From contig NZ_CP074371.1 in the NCBI RefSeq assembly GCF_018362975.1, positions 1,488,001 to 1,552,000 on the forward strand: 64,000 nt of DNA, in the 5' to 3' direction. The stretch is from Nocardia tengchongensis (lineage in GTDB: Bacteria > Actinomycetota > Actinomycetes > Mycobacteriales > Mycobacteriaceae). Numbering within the stretch: the stretch's first letter is position 1; each line of letters opens with the position of its first letter. The translations under genes and the position numbers were made by a program. Shown here in pieces: positions 48,098 through 56,910 of the stretch. The notes under the pieces are model-generated. The model did not search any database, was not told the DNA's origin, and worked only from the letters and a program-made list of their open reading frames with translations.

Positions 48098-49204
48098 TCA
48101 GCGCTGTTTGCCGCCGCGCTCCTTGTACATCCGGCGCTGGCTCTTGTTGATGTCCTTCCACACCTTCTTGCGCTCGGCCTGCAGCCGGGCGTCGGTGCGG
48201 GAGGCCAGCCAGTCGTTCTCCCGGCTCAGCTTGCGGAAGCTGTCCAGCCGCCGCTGCGGCAGCTCACCGGATTCGATGGCCGCCAGCACCGCGCACCCCG
48301 GTTCGGTCCGGTGGGCGCAATCGGCGAACCGGCACAGTCCGGCCAGGGATTCGACATCGCTGAAGGCGCGGCCGATACCCGTCGCGGCATCCCAGAGCCC
48401 GACCGACCGCAGACCGGGCGTATCGATGAGGGTGCCGCCGCCGGGCAGCGGCCGCAGCTCGCGGTGCACGGTGGTGTGCCGACCGCGCTTGTCGCCGTCG
48501 CGAACCGCCTGGGTGGCGAAGACCTCCGCGCCGAGCAGCGCGTTGGCGAGCGTGGACTTGCCCGCACCCGAGGGACCGATCAGGGCGACCGTCCCGGTCA
48601 GCAGGGCGGCCAGCACATCCATGCCGACACCACCGGCGGCGCTGACGGCCAGCACCGTCACCCCGGGTGCGGCGGCCCTGACGTCCTCGATCGGAATATC
48701 GTGCGCCAGATCGGCTTTGGTGAGCACCACGATCGGCTGGGCGCCGGATTCCCAGGCCAGCGCGAGCAGCCGCTCGATGCGCCCGAGATCCACGTCCCCG
48801 TCACCGGCGGTGCACACCAGCACCGTGTCCACATTCGCGGCCAGCACCTGATGGGCGGATTTGGCGCGGGCATCGGGCTGTCCGGAGACGGCCGCTCGCA
48901 CGATGGCGGTCCGGCGCGGCAGCAGGGCCCGCACCGTGCGGCCGCGATCGATGGCCACCCAGTCGCCGGTGCACAGTCCGCTGACCTCGGCATCCGAGCG
49001 CGGGAGCTGTGCGCGGACCACGGCGGCCGTCAAACGGCTCCGGTAGTCGGCGGTGGGGAGCGGTGCGGCGATATCGCATTCGCTGCGATCCATGCGGATC
49101 ACGCGGGCGGGAATCAGGTCCGCGCCCAGCAGCGGCAGGTAGTCGGCGGCGAGGGCGGAGTTCCAGCCGTAGGGGGAGAGCAGGTCGAGATCGACCGTAG
49201 ACAT
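48098..49204 (-). CDS. rsgA: Ribosome small-subunit GTPase RsgA
   Basis: 368 aa from the ATG at 49204 (AAGGAC upstream). Circularly permuted GTPase: G4 LTKAD precedes G1 GPSGAGKST and G3 DTPG. An N-terminal OB-fold and the C-terminal zinc knuckle (CRFADCAHRTEPGC) are present, with a basic tail (KSQRRMYKERGGKQR). Acts late in 30S assembly. Slightly long for the family owing to both tails. Confidence 0.93.
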   Translation of the reverse strand: MSTVDLDLLSPYGWNSALAADYLPLLGADLIPARVIRMDRSECDIAAPLPTADYRSRLTAAVVRAQLPRSDAEVSGLCTGDWVAIDRGRTVRALLPRRTAIVRAAVSGQPDARAKSAHQVLAANVDTVLVCTAGDGDVDLGRIERLLALAWESGAQPIVVLTKADLAHDIPIEDVRAAAPGVTVLAVSAAGGVGMDVLAALLTGTVALIGPSGAGKSTLANALLGAEVFATQAVRDGDKRGRHTTVHRELRPLPGGGTLIDTPGLRSVGLWDAATGIGRAFSDVESLAGLCRFADCAHRTEPGCAVLAAIESGELPQRRLDSFRKLSRENDWLASRTDARLQAERKKVWKDINKSQRRMYKERGGKQR

Positions 49205-49445
49205 GGGGAGTCCTTCGACGGGCCGAGCCCGGATCATGGACTCAGCGAGGGGAATTCGAGGTGGAGGCGCGCACCGCGCGCGTGTACGCGGGCACGGCAA
49301 TCCGCACAGTCGTCGTCACGAAACTCCACCTCCCATCTCTCCTCATGCCGTCACTCAGGTGACCGCTACCGACAAGAACGGGAACAAGCTTCGCAGCCTG
49401 TCCCCGTCGCGCGCAACGTATTTTCTCGCCTTGTCCCTCGGGGTT

Positions 49446-49482
49446 TCAGGGGTTTACCCCTGAGAGTCCGAGAGTTGGACTC
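49446..49482. terminator. Two adjacent hairpins, rsgA / glfT1 gap
   Basis: TCAGGGG-TTTA-CCCCTGA (49446-49463) and GAGTCC-N7-GGACTC (49464-49482) stand directly beyond the glfT1 stop. They likely end the wzm-wzt-glfT1 transcript before the rsgA promoter (49205-49445). Confidence 0.6.
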
Positions 49483-49484
49483 AC

Positions 49485-50411
49485 CTATGAGGTGGGCTTG
49501 TCGAACTGCTCTCGGCGGCCCATCCGCTGCAGGCGTAGCCACTCCATCAGCCCCGCCGGGTCCTTCTGCTGCACCAGGAAGAACCAGCCGAAGCGGGCGA
49601 CCTCCTGCGGCAACAGCTTTCGCATGCCGGGCTGGGCCATCAGGTAGCCGCGGTTGCGATAGGTGAAGTGCCGCTTGACCGGATCGTCCGGGTACTGGGT
49701 GTGCATGCGCCCGCCCAGGATCGGCTTGAACTCCGCCGAGCCGTTCGGGTGCAGGTAGGCGGTCTGCAGGCAGGTGCCGAACGGCAGCCCGGACCGCACC
49801 AGCCGCCGGTGCACCTCCACCTCGTCACCGCGCACGAACAGCCGCAGGTCCGGCACGCCGATCTTGTCGACGGCCGTCGCGGACACCAGCGCGCCGTTGA
49901 ACAGCGAGGCGATACCGGGCAGGAAGTCCTCGTCGCCCAGCTCCGAGCGCAGCCGCCGCCACACCACGCCGCGGCGCAGCGGGAAGGCCAGCCGGTCCGG
50001 GTCGTCGATGTCGGCGACCACCGGCGACACCTCGACCAGCGAGTGCCGTTCGGCGCAATCGAAGAGGGTGGCGAGCACGTCGGGGCCTTCGGGGCGGCCG
50101 TCGTCGTCGGCCAGCCACACCCAGTCCGCGCCCATGGTGAGCGCGTGCAGCATGCCGAGCGCGAACCCGCCCGCGCCACCGAGGTTGTGCTCCGAACCCA
50201 GGTAGGTCGATTCGATCGGCTGCTGCTTGACCAGCTCGCCGACCTCGGCCTCGTTGCCGTTGTCCACCACGATCAGGTGATCGACCGGGCGGGTCTGGCT
50301 GCTCAGCACCTTCAGCGACTCGGCCAGCAGTTCCCGGCGTTTGTGCGTGACCACGATGGCGACGATGCGCGCGTCATCGCCATACAGGGGGCTGGACGAT
50401 TGGTCGGTCAT
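49485..50411 (-). CDS. glfT1: Galactofuranosyltransferase GlfT1
   Basis: 308 aa, GT-A fold, GT2. VVTHKRRELL, NLGGAGGF, metal-binding WLADDDGR and FVRGDEVEVHRR motifs match GlfT1 (Rv3782, ~304 aa), which adds the first two galactofuranoses to the rhamnosyl-GlcNAc-diphospho-lipid. The start overlaps the wzt stop (ATGA), giving the conserved wzm-wzt-glfT1 unit. Confidence 0.93.
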   Translation of the reverse strand: MTDQSSSPLYGDDARIVAIVVTHKRRELLAESLKVLSSQTRPVDHLIVVDNGNEAEVGELVKQQPIESTYLGSEHNLGGAGGFALGMLHALTMGADWVWLADDDGRPEGPDVLATLFDCAERHSLVEVSPVVADIDDPDRLAFPLRRGVVWRRLRSELGDEDFLPGIASLFNGALVSATAVDKIGVPDLRLFVRGDEVEVHRRLVRSGLPFGTCLQTAYLHPNGSAEFKPILGGRMHTQYPDDPVKRHFTYRNRGYLMAQPGMRKLLPQEVARFGWFFLVQQKDPAGLMEWLRLQRMGRREQFDKPTS

Positions 50412-51229
50412 GCGGGATTCCGTTCCGGTTCACGTTCACGTTCCAGATCCCGCAGCACCTGCGCCACGTGATCACCGGCCTCCGGGCCTTCGTAGGCGCG
50501 CACCACGTCCTCGATGTCGCCCTGCATGCGCACCTGGCCGTGGTCGATCCACATGGCGTGGTCGCACAGCTGGGCCAGGAATTCGTTGGAGTGACTGGCG
50601 AACACCAGAATGCCGGAGCGCGAGACCAATTCCTGCAGGCGCACCCGAGCCTTCTTCATGAATTCCGCGTCGACCGCGCCGATGCCCTCGTCGAGCAGCA
50701 GGATCTCCGGGTCGATGGAGGTCACCACACCCATCGCCAGGCGTACCCGCATGCCGGTCGAGTAGGTGCGCAGCGGCATCGCCAAATAGTCGCCCAGTTC
50801 GGTGAATTCGGCGATCTCGTCGATCTTGGCCAGCATCTGCTTGCGGGTCTGCCCGAGGAACAGGCCGCGAATGATGATGTTGTCGTAGCCGGAGACCTCG
50901 GGGTCCATGCCCACGCCGAGGTCGAAGACCGGCGCCACCCGGCCGCGGATCCGCGCGCTGCCGCGGGTCGGTTCGTAGATGCCCGAAAGCAACCGCAGCA
51001 GTGTCGATTTGCCCGCGCCGTTGTGGCCGACCAATCCGACGCGATCGCCTTCCTTCAGCGACAGCGAGATATCCCGCAGCGCCTCGACGACCACCACGTC
51101 TGATTGATTGCGCCCGATGGCGCCGCCGGCCGAACCCAGTACCGCCTTCTTCAGCGATCGGGATTTGGCGTCGAAGATGGGGAATTCCACCCACGCGTTC
51201 TGGGTCTCGATACTCACACGGTCGGTCAT
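50408..51229 (-). CDS. wzt: Galactan ABC exporter ATP-binding subunit (Wzt/RfbE-like)
   Basis: 273 aa. Walker A GHNGAGKST, signature YSTGMRVRLA (the STGM variant usual in Wzt/TagH polysaccharide exporters), Walker B ILLLDEGIGAVD and H-loop ASHSNE. The N-terminus WVEFPIF is typical. No C-terminal carbohydrate-binding domain, so chain recognition is not length-coupled as in some Wzt proteins. Matches Rv3781. Works with the permease upstream (7-bp gap) to flip lipid-linked galactan. Confidence 0.92.
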   Translation of the reverse strand: MTDRVSIETQNAWVEFPIFDAKSRSLKKAVLGSAGGAIGRNQSDVVVVEALRDISLSLKEGDRVGLVGHNGAGKSTLLRLLSGIYEPTRGSARIRGRVAPVFDLGVGMDPEVSGYDNIIIRGLFLGQTRKQMLAKIDEIAEFTELGDYLAMPLRTYSTGMRVRLAMGVVTSIDPEILLLDEGIGAVDAEFMKKARVRLQELVSRSGILVFASHSNEFLAQLCDHAMWIDHGQVRMQGDIEDVVRAYEGPEAGDHVAQVLRDLEREREPERNPA

Positions 51230-51236
51230 TGAGCCT

Positions 51237-52121
51237 TCACACCCAGTAGGGGACTCGGGAACGGAACTTCTTCATAGCCAGTATCGCGACAATCCAGCCG
51301 ACAACGGTGATCGCCACCACCACAATCCAGCTGCGCAGGTGGATCGGGTCGCCGAGCAGGGGCGCGCGCACGATCTCGAGATAGTGGAACGTCGGCACCA
51401 GCTCGGCCAGCTTGGCCCGATCGCTGGCCGCGCCCGACAGCGCGGAGGTCTTCCACATGACCGGGGTCAGCACGAACAGCATGAGCGTGGTGCTGCCCAG
51501 GATCGGCGCCAGGTCCCGGTAGCGGGTGCTGAAGATGCCGAACACGATCGTCACCCAGATGGCGTTGAGGAACAGCAGCACCAGGCCCGGAATCGCGAGC
51601 AGCGCCGTCCAGTGCAGGTGCCGCCAGATGCCGAAGACGGGCACCATCACCACATAGATGATCAGGTTGTGCACGAAGAACAGGAACTGCCGCCACACCA
51701 GGCGATACACGTGCACGCTCAGCGCCGACGGCAGCTGTTTGATGAGGCCTTCATTCGCGATGAAGACGTCGGAGCCTTCCAGAATGCTGGCGTTGATCAC
51801 ATTCCAGACGATCAAACCCACTGTCACGTAGGGCAGATACGAACTCAGCGGCTGCCCGAACAGTGTGGCGTAGAGCACGCCCATCGCCGCCGCCTGCAAA
51901 CCGGTGGCGATGGTGATCCAGAACGGTCCGAGCACGGACCGTCGATAACGCTGCTTGATGTCCTGCCAGCCCAGCGCCAGCCATAGTTCACGCTGGGAGA
52001 ACCCGTCGCGAAAGTCCTTGAACGCGCGACCGAAGGACTGGGAGTCCGACACGAACGGCACCGGTTCATTGTCCGGGCGCACGTCTATCGTCGCCGAGTC
52101 GGGGGGAGCAGCAGAGGGCAC
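51237..52121 (-). CDS. wzm: Galactan ABC exporter permease (Wzm/RfbD-like)
   Basis: 294 aa. ABC-2 type permease: a ~55-residue amphipathic N-terminus (RELWLALGWQDIKQRYRRS) followed by six TM helices. Typical loop TRYRDLAPILGS and VPTFHYLEIVRAPLLG. Matches Rv3783. First gene of the wzm-wzt-glfT1 operon; GTG start. Confidence 0.92.
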   Translation of the reverse strand: MPSAAPPDSATIDVRPDNEPVPFVSDSQSFGRAFKDFRDGFSQRELWLALGWQDIKQRYRRSVLGPFWITIATGLQAAAMGVLYATLFGQPLSSYLPYVTVGLIVWNVINASILEGSDVFIANEGLIKQLPSALSVHVYRLVWRQFLFFVHNLIIYVVMVPVFGIWRHLHWTALLAIPGLVLLFLNAIWVTIVFGIFSTRYRDLAPILGSTTLMLFVLTPVMWKTSALSGAASDRAKLAELVPTFHYLEIVRAPLLGDPIHLRSWIVVVAITVVGWIVAILAMKKFRSRVPYWV

Positions 52122-52201
52122 AGCACCCGACCCTATCGAATGGCAATTACTTTGCGCGCAGAACCTGCCGCCGACCGCGATGTATCGGCGGCAGGGAGCC
52201 G

Positions 52202-52795
52202 TCAGAGGTACTGGCCGCCGCCGGGGTTCTGCACTCCGCGGGGGTCGCCGGAGCTCATGCCCGGCGGGAGGGCTTGGCGCATCTGCTCGAGCTGGGCGCG
52301 GGCCGCCATCTGCTGGGCGAACAGGGCGGTCTGGATGCCGTGGAACAGGCCCTCCAGCCAGCCGACCAGCTGGGCCTGGGCGATGCGGAGTTCCGCGTCG
52401 GAGGGGATGGTCTCGTCGGTGAAGGGCAGGGCCAGCCGCTCGAGTTCCTCGCGCAGTTCCGGCGCGAGGCCGGTCTCCAGCTCGCGAATCGAGGTGCGGT
52501 GGATCTCGCGCAGCCGGGTGCGGGAGGCGTCGTCCAGCGGTGCGTGCCGGACTTCCTCGAGCAGTTGCTTGATCATGGTGCCGATGCGCATGACCTTGGC
52601 GGGCTGCTCCACCATGTCGGCGAGCGACTCCTCTTTCTCGGAGTTGTCCAGAATGCCCGAATGATCGTCACCGACAACCTGTCCGGTGATCTCCACCGGC
52701 TCGCCGCCGATCTGGGCCGCCGCCGGGATGAACAGCGGCTTTCCCTCGGGTCCGATTACGACAATGTTCTCCGGAACCCCATCGGATTGCGTCAT
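52202..52795 (-). CDS. bpa: Bacterial proteasome activator Bpa/PafE
   Basis: 197 aa from the ATG at 52795. The conserved helical core (DMVEQPAKVMRIGTMIKQLL; SDAELRIAQAQLVGWLEGLF; ALFAQQMAARAQL) is nearly identical to the M. tuberculosis Rv3780 protein I recall. The C-terminus is GQYL, the HbYX-like tail that docks in the 20S proteasome. Forms a dodecameric ATP-independent ring feeding unfolded proteins such as HspR. The N-terminal ~55 residues are divergent. Same strand as wzm (80 bp away). Confidence 0.93.
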   Translation of the reverse strand: MTQSDGVPENIVVIGPEGKPLFIPAAAQIGGEPVEITGQVVGDDHSGILDNSEKEESLADMVEQPAKVMRIGTMIKQLLEEVRHAPLDDASRTRLREIHRTSIRELETGLAPELREELERLALPFTDETIPSDAELRIAQAQLVGWLEGLFHGIQTALFAQQMAARAQLEQMRQALPPGMSSGDPRGVQNPGGGQYL

Positions 52796-53143
52796 GTCTC
52801 CCATCCTGCCGAATCCCGGCCGAACCGCTAAGTGCCGCCCCAACTTCGTAACGCTCAGATGACCCGCCGCGAAGTTGGACAAGACCGAGCGGTTCGCGGC
52901 CGTCCCGATTCTGGACTGCGGCTTGATAGACCTCCGCCTTGGAGCGGGGGAGCGAAGCGGAGGAGCGGAGGAGGGAAGAATCGGGACCTAGGGGCCGCGA
53001 ACCTGCCCCGGAGCGGAGCGGAGGGGCAATCGAACACCGCGTCCCGTCCAGTTTGTTCGGTAGGCGCTGGTCGTCCTGTTCTCGTGGGTGGCTTCCATCC
53101 CTACCGTTACCCAGTCGTGCCCTCTCCCTTTAGAGTGGCCAAC
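52796..53143. other. 348-bp intergenic region between bpa and the desulfurase-like gene
   Basis: Divergent promoters must lie here. The central 113 bp form a large inverted repeat (separate entry). An open frame upstream of 53144 exists but has no protein-like features. A TTTAGAG just before 53144 gives only a weak ribosome site. Confidence 0.45.
52891..53003. repeat. Long interrupted inverted repeat / structured element
   Basis: Left arm 52891-52901 plus 52903-52912 pairs with right arm 52977-52986 plus 52993-53003. That is 21 bp of perfect pairing (outer GGTTCGCGGCC, inner TCCCGATTCT) with a 1-nt against 6-nt bulge (CCTAGG). The 64-nt loop holds a second stem CCTCCGC/GCGGAGG (52931-52937, 52957-52963) and purine-rich AGCGGAGG repeats. 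Could be a structured RNA, a degenerate mobile element or a terminator-like insulator. Confidence 0.55.
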
Positions 53144-54349
53144 ATGACTTACGACGTCGCACGGGTGCGGGGCCTCATACCGTCCCTGGGCGACGGCTGG
53201 ATCCACCTCGACCCCCAAGCGGGCATGCTGGTCCCGGATTCGGTATCCCGGGCCGTCTCAACAGGTTTCCGGACCTCGGCCTTCTCGCACTCCAATCGGC
53301 ACGGTGCGGCCAAGCGCAGCGCCGCGATCCTGGAGGCCGCGCGGGAGGCCGTCGCCGATCTGGTCGGCGGCGATCCGGCGGGCGTGGTGCTCGGCCCGGA
53401 TCGCGCGGTCCTGCTGGCCTGGCTGGCCGAATCGCTGAGCTCCCGGCTGGGTCTGGGCACCGGGATCGTGCTGTCGCGCCTGGATGACGAGGCGAATGTC
53501 GCGCCGTGGCTGCGCATCGCGAATCGCTATGGGGCGCACGTGCGCTGGGCCGAGGTCGAGATCGAGACCTGCGAGATGCCGGCCTGGCAGTTCGAGGAGC
53601 TGATCGGACCCACCGCCCGGCTGGTGGCGCTCACCGCCGCCTCGCCGATCGTGGGTTCCGCGCCCGCGGTCCGGGTGGCCGCGGACCGGGTGCACGAGGT
53701 CGGCGGTCTGCTGGTCGCCGACTGCTTCGGCGCCGCGCCCTACGCGCTCATCGACATCGACGAACTCAATGCCGACGTGATCGCGCTGAGCGCACCCGCG
53801 TGGGGCGGCCCGCAGATCGGCGCGCTGGTCTTCCGGGATCCCGCGTTCCTGGACCGGATCCCGTCCATGTCGCTGAACCCCTATGCCAAGGGCGCCGAAC
53901 GGCTCGAGGTGGGCGGCCATCAGTACGCGCTGCTGGCCGGGCTCACCACCTCCATCGACTACCTGGCCGCGCTGGACGAGCGCGCCACCGGCACCCGCCG
54001 CGAGCGCCTGGAAATGTCGATCACCTCGCTGCAGGACTATCACGACCAGCTCTTCGAGCACCTGATGGCCGTGCTGGACACCATCCCCAACCTGACCGTC
54101 ATCGGCCGCGCCTCCACCCGCATCCCGACGGTGAGCTTCACCATCTCGGGCATGCAGGCGGAGAAGGTCTCGGCCAAGCTGGCCGATGCCCGCATCGGCA
54201 CATTGAGCGGCTCGCACGGCGGCAGCCGCCTGCTCGACGCCCTGGGCGTCAACGACGAGGGCGGCGCCGTGACCATCGGACTCGCGCCCTACACAACGAC
54301 TTTCGAGATCGACCAGCTGGGCCGAGCGCTGGCCGCGCTCGACACCTAG
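53144..54349 (+). CDS. Cysteine desulfurase-like aminotransferase (Rv3778c-like)
   Basis: 401 aa. PLP-dependent class V fold: WIHLDPQAGMLVP N-terminus, SRLDDEANVAPW, VADCFGAAPYA, and C-terminal SGSHGG. Where NifS/SufS carry the PLP lysine in SxHK, this protein reads ALSAPAWGGPQIGAL with no lysine there. This suggests an atypical member (see findings). It lies beside bpa as in M. tuberculosis, where Rv3778c is annotated aminotransferase. Function unknown. Confidence 0.85.
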   Translation: MTYDVARVRGLIPSLGDGWIHLDPQAGMLVPDSVSRAVSTGFRTSAFSHSNRHGAAKRSAAILEAAREAVADLVGGDPAGVVLGPDRAVLLAWLAESLSSRLGLGTGIVLSRLDDEANVAPWLRIANRYGAHVRWAEVEIETCEMPAWQFEELIGPTARLVALTAASPIVGSAPAVRVAADRVHEVGGLLVADCFGAAPYALIDIDELNADVIALSAPAWGGPQIGALVFRDPAFLDRIPSMSLNPYAKGAERLEVGGHQYALLAGLTTSIDYLAALDERATGTRRERLEMSITSLQDYHDQLFEHLMAVLDTIPNLTVIGRASTRIPTVSFTISGMQAEKVSAKLADARIGTLSGSHGGSRLLDALGVNDEGGAVTIGLAPYTTTFEIDQLGRALAALDT

Positions 54350-54359
54350 CCGATTCCGG

Positions 54360-55352
54360 TCAGACCTCGCGGATCTGCAGGATCACCTTGCCGACCGTCT
54401 CGTCGGAGTCCAGCAGCCGATGCGCCCGCGCGGCGTCGGTCACCGGAACCTCGGCCGAGACCACCGGCGCCACGGTGCCGTCGGAGATGAGCGGCCACAG
54501 GTGGCGGCGCAGTTCGCTGATGATCTCCGCCTTGGATCCGCGCCCGTGCTCGGGCCGGCGGCGCAGATTGGTGGCGTGAATCGCGCCCCGCTTGCCCAGC
54601 AGCACAGCCAGATTCAATTCCGCGGTCACCCCGCCCTGCATGCCGATGATCACCAGATGCCCGTCCTCGGCGAGCGCCGCGACATTGCGTTCCAGGTAGG
54701 CCGCGCCCATGTTGTCGAGAATGATGTCCGCGCCGGAATATTCGCTGTGCAGCGTCGTCACGAAATCGTGCTCGCGGTAATTGATCAGCACCGTCGCGCC
54801 CAATTCCGCGCACCGGTCCAATTTGAACTGCGATCCCGCGGTCACCGCGACCCGCGCGCCCAGCACCCGCGCCACCTGGATGGCGTGCGTGCCGATACCG
54901 CTGCCGCCTCCGTGAATCAGCAGCAACTGCCCGCTGTGCAGGCCCGCGGTCATCACCAGATTGGACCAGACCGTCGCCGCCGCCTCCGGCAGCGCGGCCG
55001 CCGCGGCCACATCCAGTCCCTCGGGGATGGGCAGTACCTGGCTCGCGGGCGCGATCACCCGCTCCGCGTACCCGCCGCCGGACAGCAGCGCGCACACCCG
55101 ATCACCGGGCCGCCAATCCCGTACGCCCGGACCGACTTCCGCGACCAGACCGGACACCTCCAGGCCCAGGACCGCACTCGCCCCGGGCGGCGGGGGATAG
55201 AGACCCTGCCGTTGCAGCAGATCCGCGCGGTTCACCCCCGCGGCCACCACGTCGATCGCCACTTCGCCCGGTCCGGGCGCGGGCAGATCGTCCACCTGCG
55301 CCCATTTCATGACTTCGGGCCCACCGAAACCGTCAAGTGTCACCGCATACAT
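54360..55352 (-). CDS. NAD(P)H quinone oxidoreductase, zinc-free MDR family
   Basis: 330 aa from the ATG at 55352. Quinone-oxidoreductase/PIG3-like: N-terminal GroES-like domain (AAGVNRADLLQRQGLYPPPPG), Rossmann motif IHGGGSGIGTHAIQ, and DNMGAAYLERN. No structural zinc cysteines. Matches Rv3777 by position. Reduces quinones or enones one-electron-wise using NADPH. Convergent with the desulfurase-like gene (10 bp). Confidence 0.9.
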   Translation of the reverse strand: MYAVTLDGFGGPEVMKWAQVDDLPAPGPGEVAIDVVAAGVNRADLLQRQGLYPPPPGASAVLGLEVSGLVAEVGPGVRDWRPGDRVCALLSGGGYAERVIAPASQVLPIPEGLDVAAAAALPEAAATVWSNLVMTAGLHSGQLLLIHGGGSGIGTHAIQVARVLGARVAVTAGSQFKLDRCAELGATVLINYREHDFVTTLHSEYSGADIILDNMGAAYLERNVAALAEDGHLVIIGMQGGVTAELNLAVLLGKRGAIHATNLRRRPEHGRGSKAEIISELRRHLWPLISDGTVAPVVSAEVPVTDAARAHRLLDSDETVGKVILQIREV

Positions 55353-55470
55353 GAAAACGAGCCTACGACCGCGCCGCACCGATTACTGTCAGGCCACCCT
55401 CGGGCGCGGTACAGCATCCTCTCAGCTTCTACCGGCACCGTGGAGTGGACGGATTCGAAAGGAGATTCCA

Positions 55471-55584
55471 TTGATCACCACACTGACCGTCCTCGGCGGC
55501 ATGATCATCCTGGCCGCCATGGCGATGTCCGGCTTCATCGCGAACGACGCCCCTCGCGCCCTGGTCCGCGTCCGCAACCGCTGA
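55471..55584 (+). CDS. 37-aa single-pass membrane peptide
   Basis: TTG start at 55471 with a strong AAGGAG 7 nt upstream. The peptide is one hydrophobic helix (TLTVLGGMIILAAMAMSGFIA) followed by a basic tail (RALVRVRNR). Size and layout are those of small regulatory or complex-stabilising membrane proteins. It lies between the quinone reductase (divergent) and the alpha-hydroxy-acid oxidase. Support is the ribosome site plus composition, not homology. Confidence 0.5.
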   Translation: MITTLTVLGGMIILAAMAMSGFIANDAPRALVRVRNR

Positions 55585-55641
55585 CAACCCGTATCTTCGA
55601 CCCCCTCCGCGGCGAGGTCGAAGGTACTAGCGTTCCCGGGC

Positions 55642-56820
55642 ATGAGCAGTTTCGTCGACTTCCAGAACGAGATCTATCTGGCCGGCCTCGCGGGGATCGT
55701 CCCATCGCTTCCGATGACCGCGGCGGGCCTGGAAGAGCGGGCTCGGGAAGAGCTGGATCCGGCGGCCTTCGCTTATGTGGCGGGCAGCGCCTCCGCCGAG
55801 CGCACCGCGCACGCCAATCTGAGTGCCTTCGAGAAGTATCGGCTGCTGCCGCGCGTGCTGCGCGGCGCGACCGGGCCGGGGGTGCGTGACCTCTCGGTCG
55901 AAGTACTCGGAACCCGTTTGGCCGCACCGATTCTCACCGCCCCGGTCGGTGTGCTCGGCCTGCTGCGGGAACGCGGCGAGACCCTGGTCGCCGAGGTCAC
56001 CAAGGAACTGGGCATCGGCATGTGCCTGTCCACCGCCGCCTCGTCCACCATCGAGGAGACCGGTGCCCGCGCCGGCGCCTGGTGGTATCAGCTGTACTGG
56101 CCCAGCGACATGGAACTGGCCCGCTCCTTCGTCGAGCGCGCCGAGAAGGCCGGAGCCAAGGCCATCGTCGTCACCGCCGACACCCCCGCGCTGGGCTGGC
56201 GGCCACGCGACCTGCAGCACGGGCACCTGCCGTTCCTGCACGGCAAGGGCATCGCCAACTATCTCTCCGATCCGGTCTTCCGGGCCAAGCTCAGCGCCCC
56301 GCCGGAGGAGAGCGAGGAGGCGATGCGGGCGGCCGTGCTGACCTGGTCGGGGCTGTTCGGCAATCACGCGCTACGCCCGGCCGACATCGCCCGGCTGCGG
56401 GACTGGACCGAGCTGCCGATCGCCGTGAAGGGCGTGGTGCACCCCGACGACGCCCGCCAGGTGGTGGACGCGGGCGCGGACGCGGTGATCGTGAGCAATC
56501 ACGGCGGCCGCCAGGTGGACGGGGCCGTCGGCGCGCTGGACGCGCTGCCCACCATCGTCGCCACCGTCGGCGATCGGGTGGATGTGCTGTTCGACTCCGG
56601 GATTCGCACCGGCTCGGACGTGATGATCGCGCTCTCGCTGGGCGCCAAGGCGGTCCTCTACGGCCGCCCCTGGGTGTACGGCCTGGGCCTGGCCGGCATC
56701 GACGGCGTGCGGCACGCCCTACGCTGCCTGCTCGCGGATTTCGATGCGGCGATGGGGCTTTCGGGCTGCACGAGTTTGCACGACCTGAGCCGCACCATGA
56801 TCTCTTCCTACCGCGTTTAG
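55642..56820 (+). CDS. FMN-dependent alpha-hydroxy-acid oxidase (lactate 2-monooxygenase-like)
   Basis: 392 aa. TIM-barrel FMN enzyme: AAPILTAPVGVLGL (FMN-binding), YQLYWPSD, catalytic Lys in IAVKGVVHPDDA, His-Arg in VSNHGGRQVDGA, and DSGIRTGSDV. Best fit is the lactate 2-monooxygenase subgroup (lactate to acetate plus CO2) rather than respiratory LldD. ATG at 55642 without a strong ribosome site. Stand-alone, followed by a MarR gene. Confidence 0.9.
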   Translation: MSSFVDFQNEIYLAGLAGIVPSLPMTAAGLEERAREELDPAAFAYVAGSASAERTAHANLSAFEKYRLLPRVLRGATGPGVRDLSVEVLGTRLAAPILTAPVGVLGLLRERGETLVAEVTKELGIGMCLSTAASSTIEETGARAGAWWYQLYWPSDMELARSFVERAEKAGAKAIVVTADTPALGWRPRDLQHGHLPFLHGKGIANYLSDPVFRAKLSAPPEESEEAMRAAVLTWSGLFGNHALRPADIARLRDWTELPIAVKGVVHPDDARQVVDAGADAVIVSNHGGRQVDGAVGALDALPTIVATVGDRVDVLFDSGIRTGSDVMIALSLGAKAVLYGRPWVYGLGLAGIDGVRHALRCLLADFDAAMGLSGCTSLHDLSRTMISSYRV

Positions 56821-56910
56821 GCCCCGCGACGCGGAGGAATTCAGCTGGGGGCCGTCGGGGGTCGCCGAGCCGAGGAGTTCACGATCACACGCCGTCATAA
56901 CAACGAGCCG

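Noticed and set aside
52832..53143. N-terminal extension of the desulfurase-like protein
   Set aside because: It reads through the inverted-repeat element with Arg/Gly-rich nonsense; the ATG at 53144 matches the family start.
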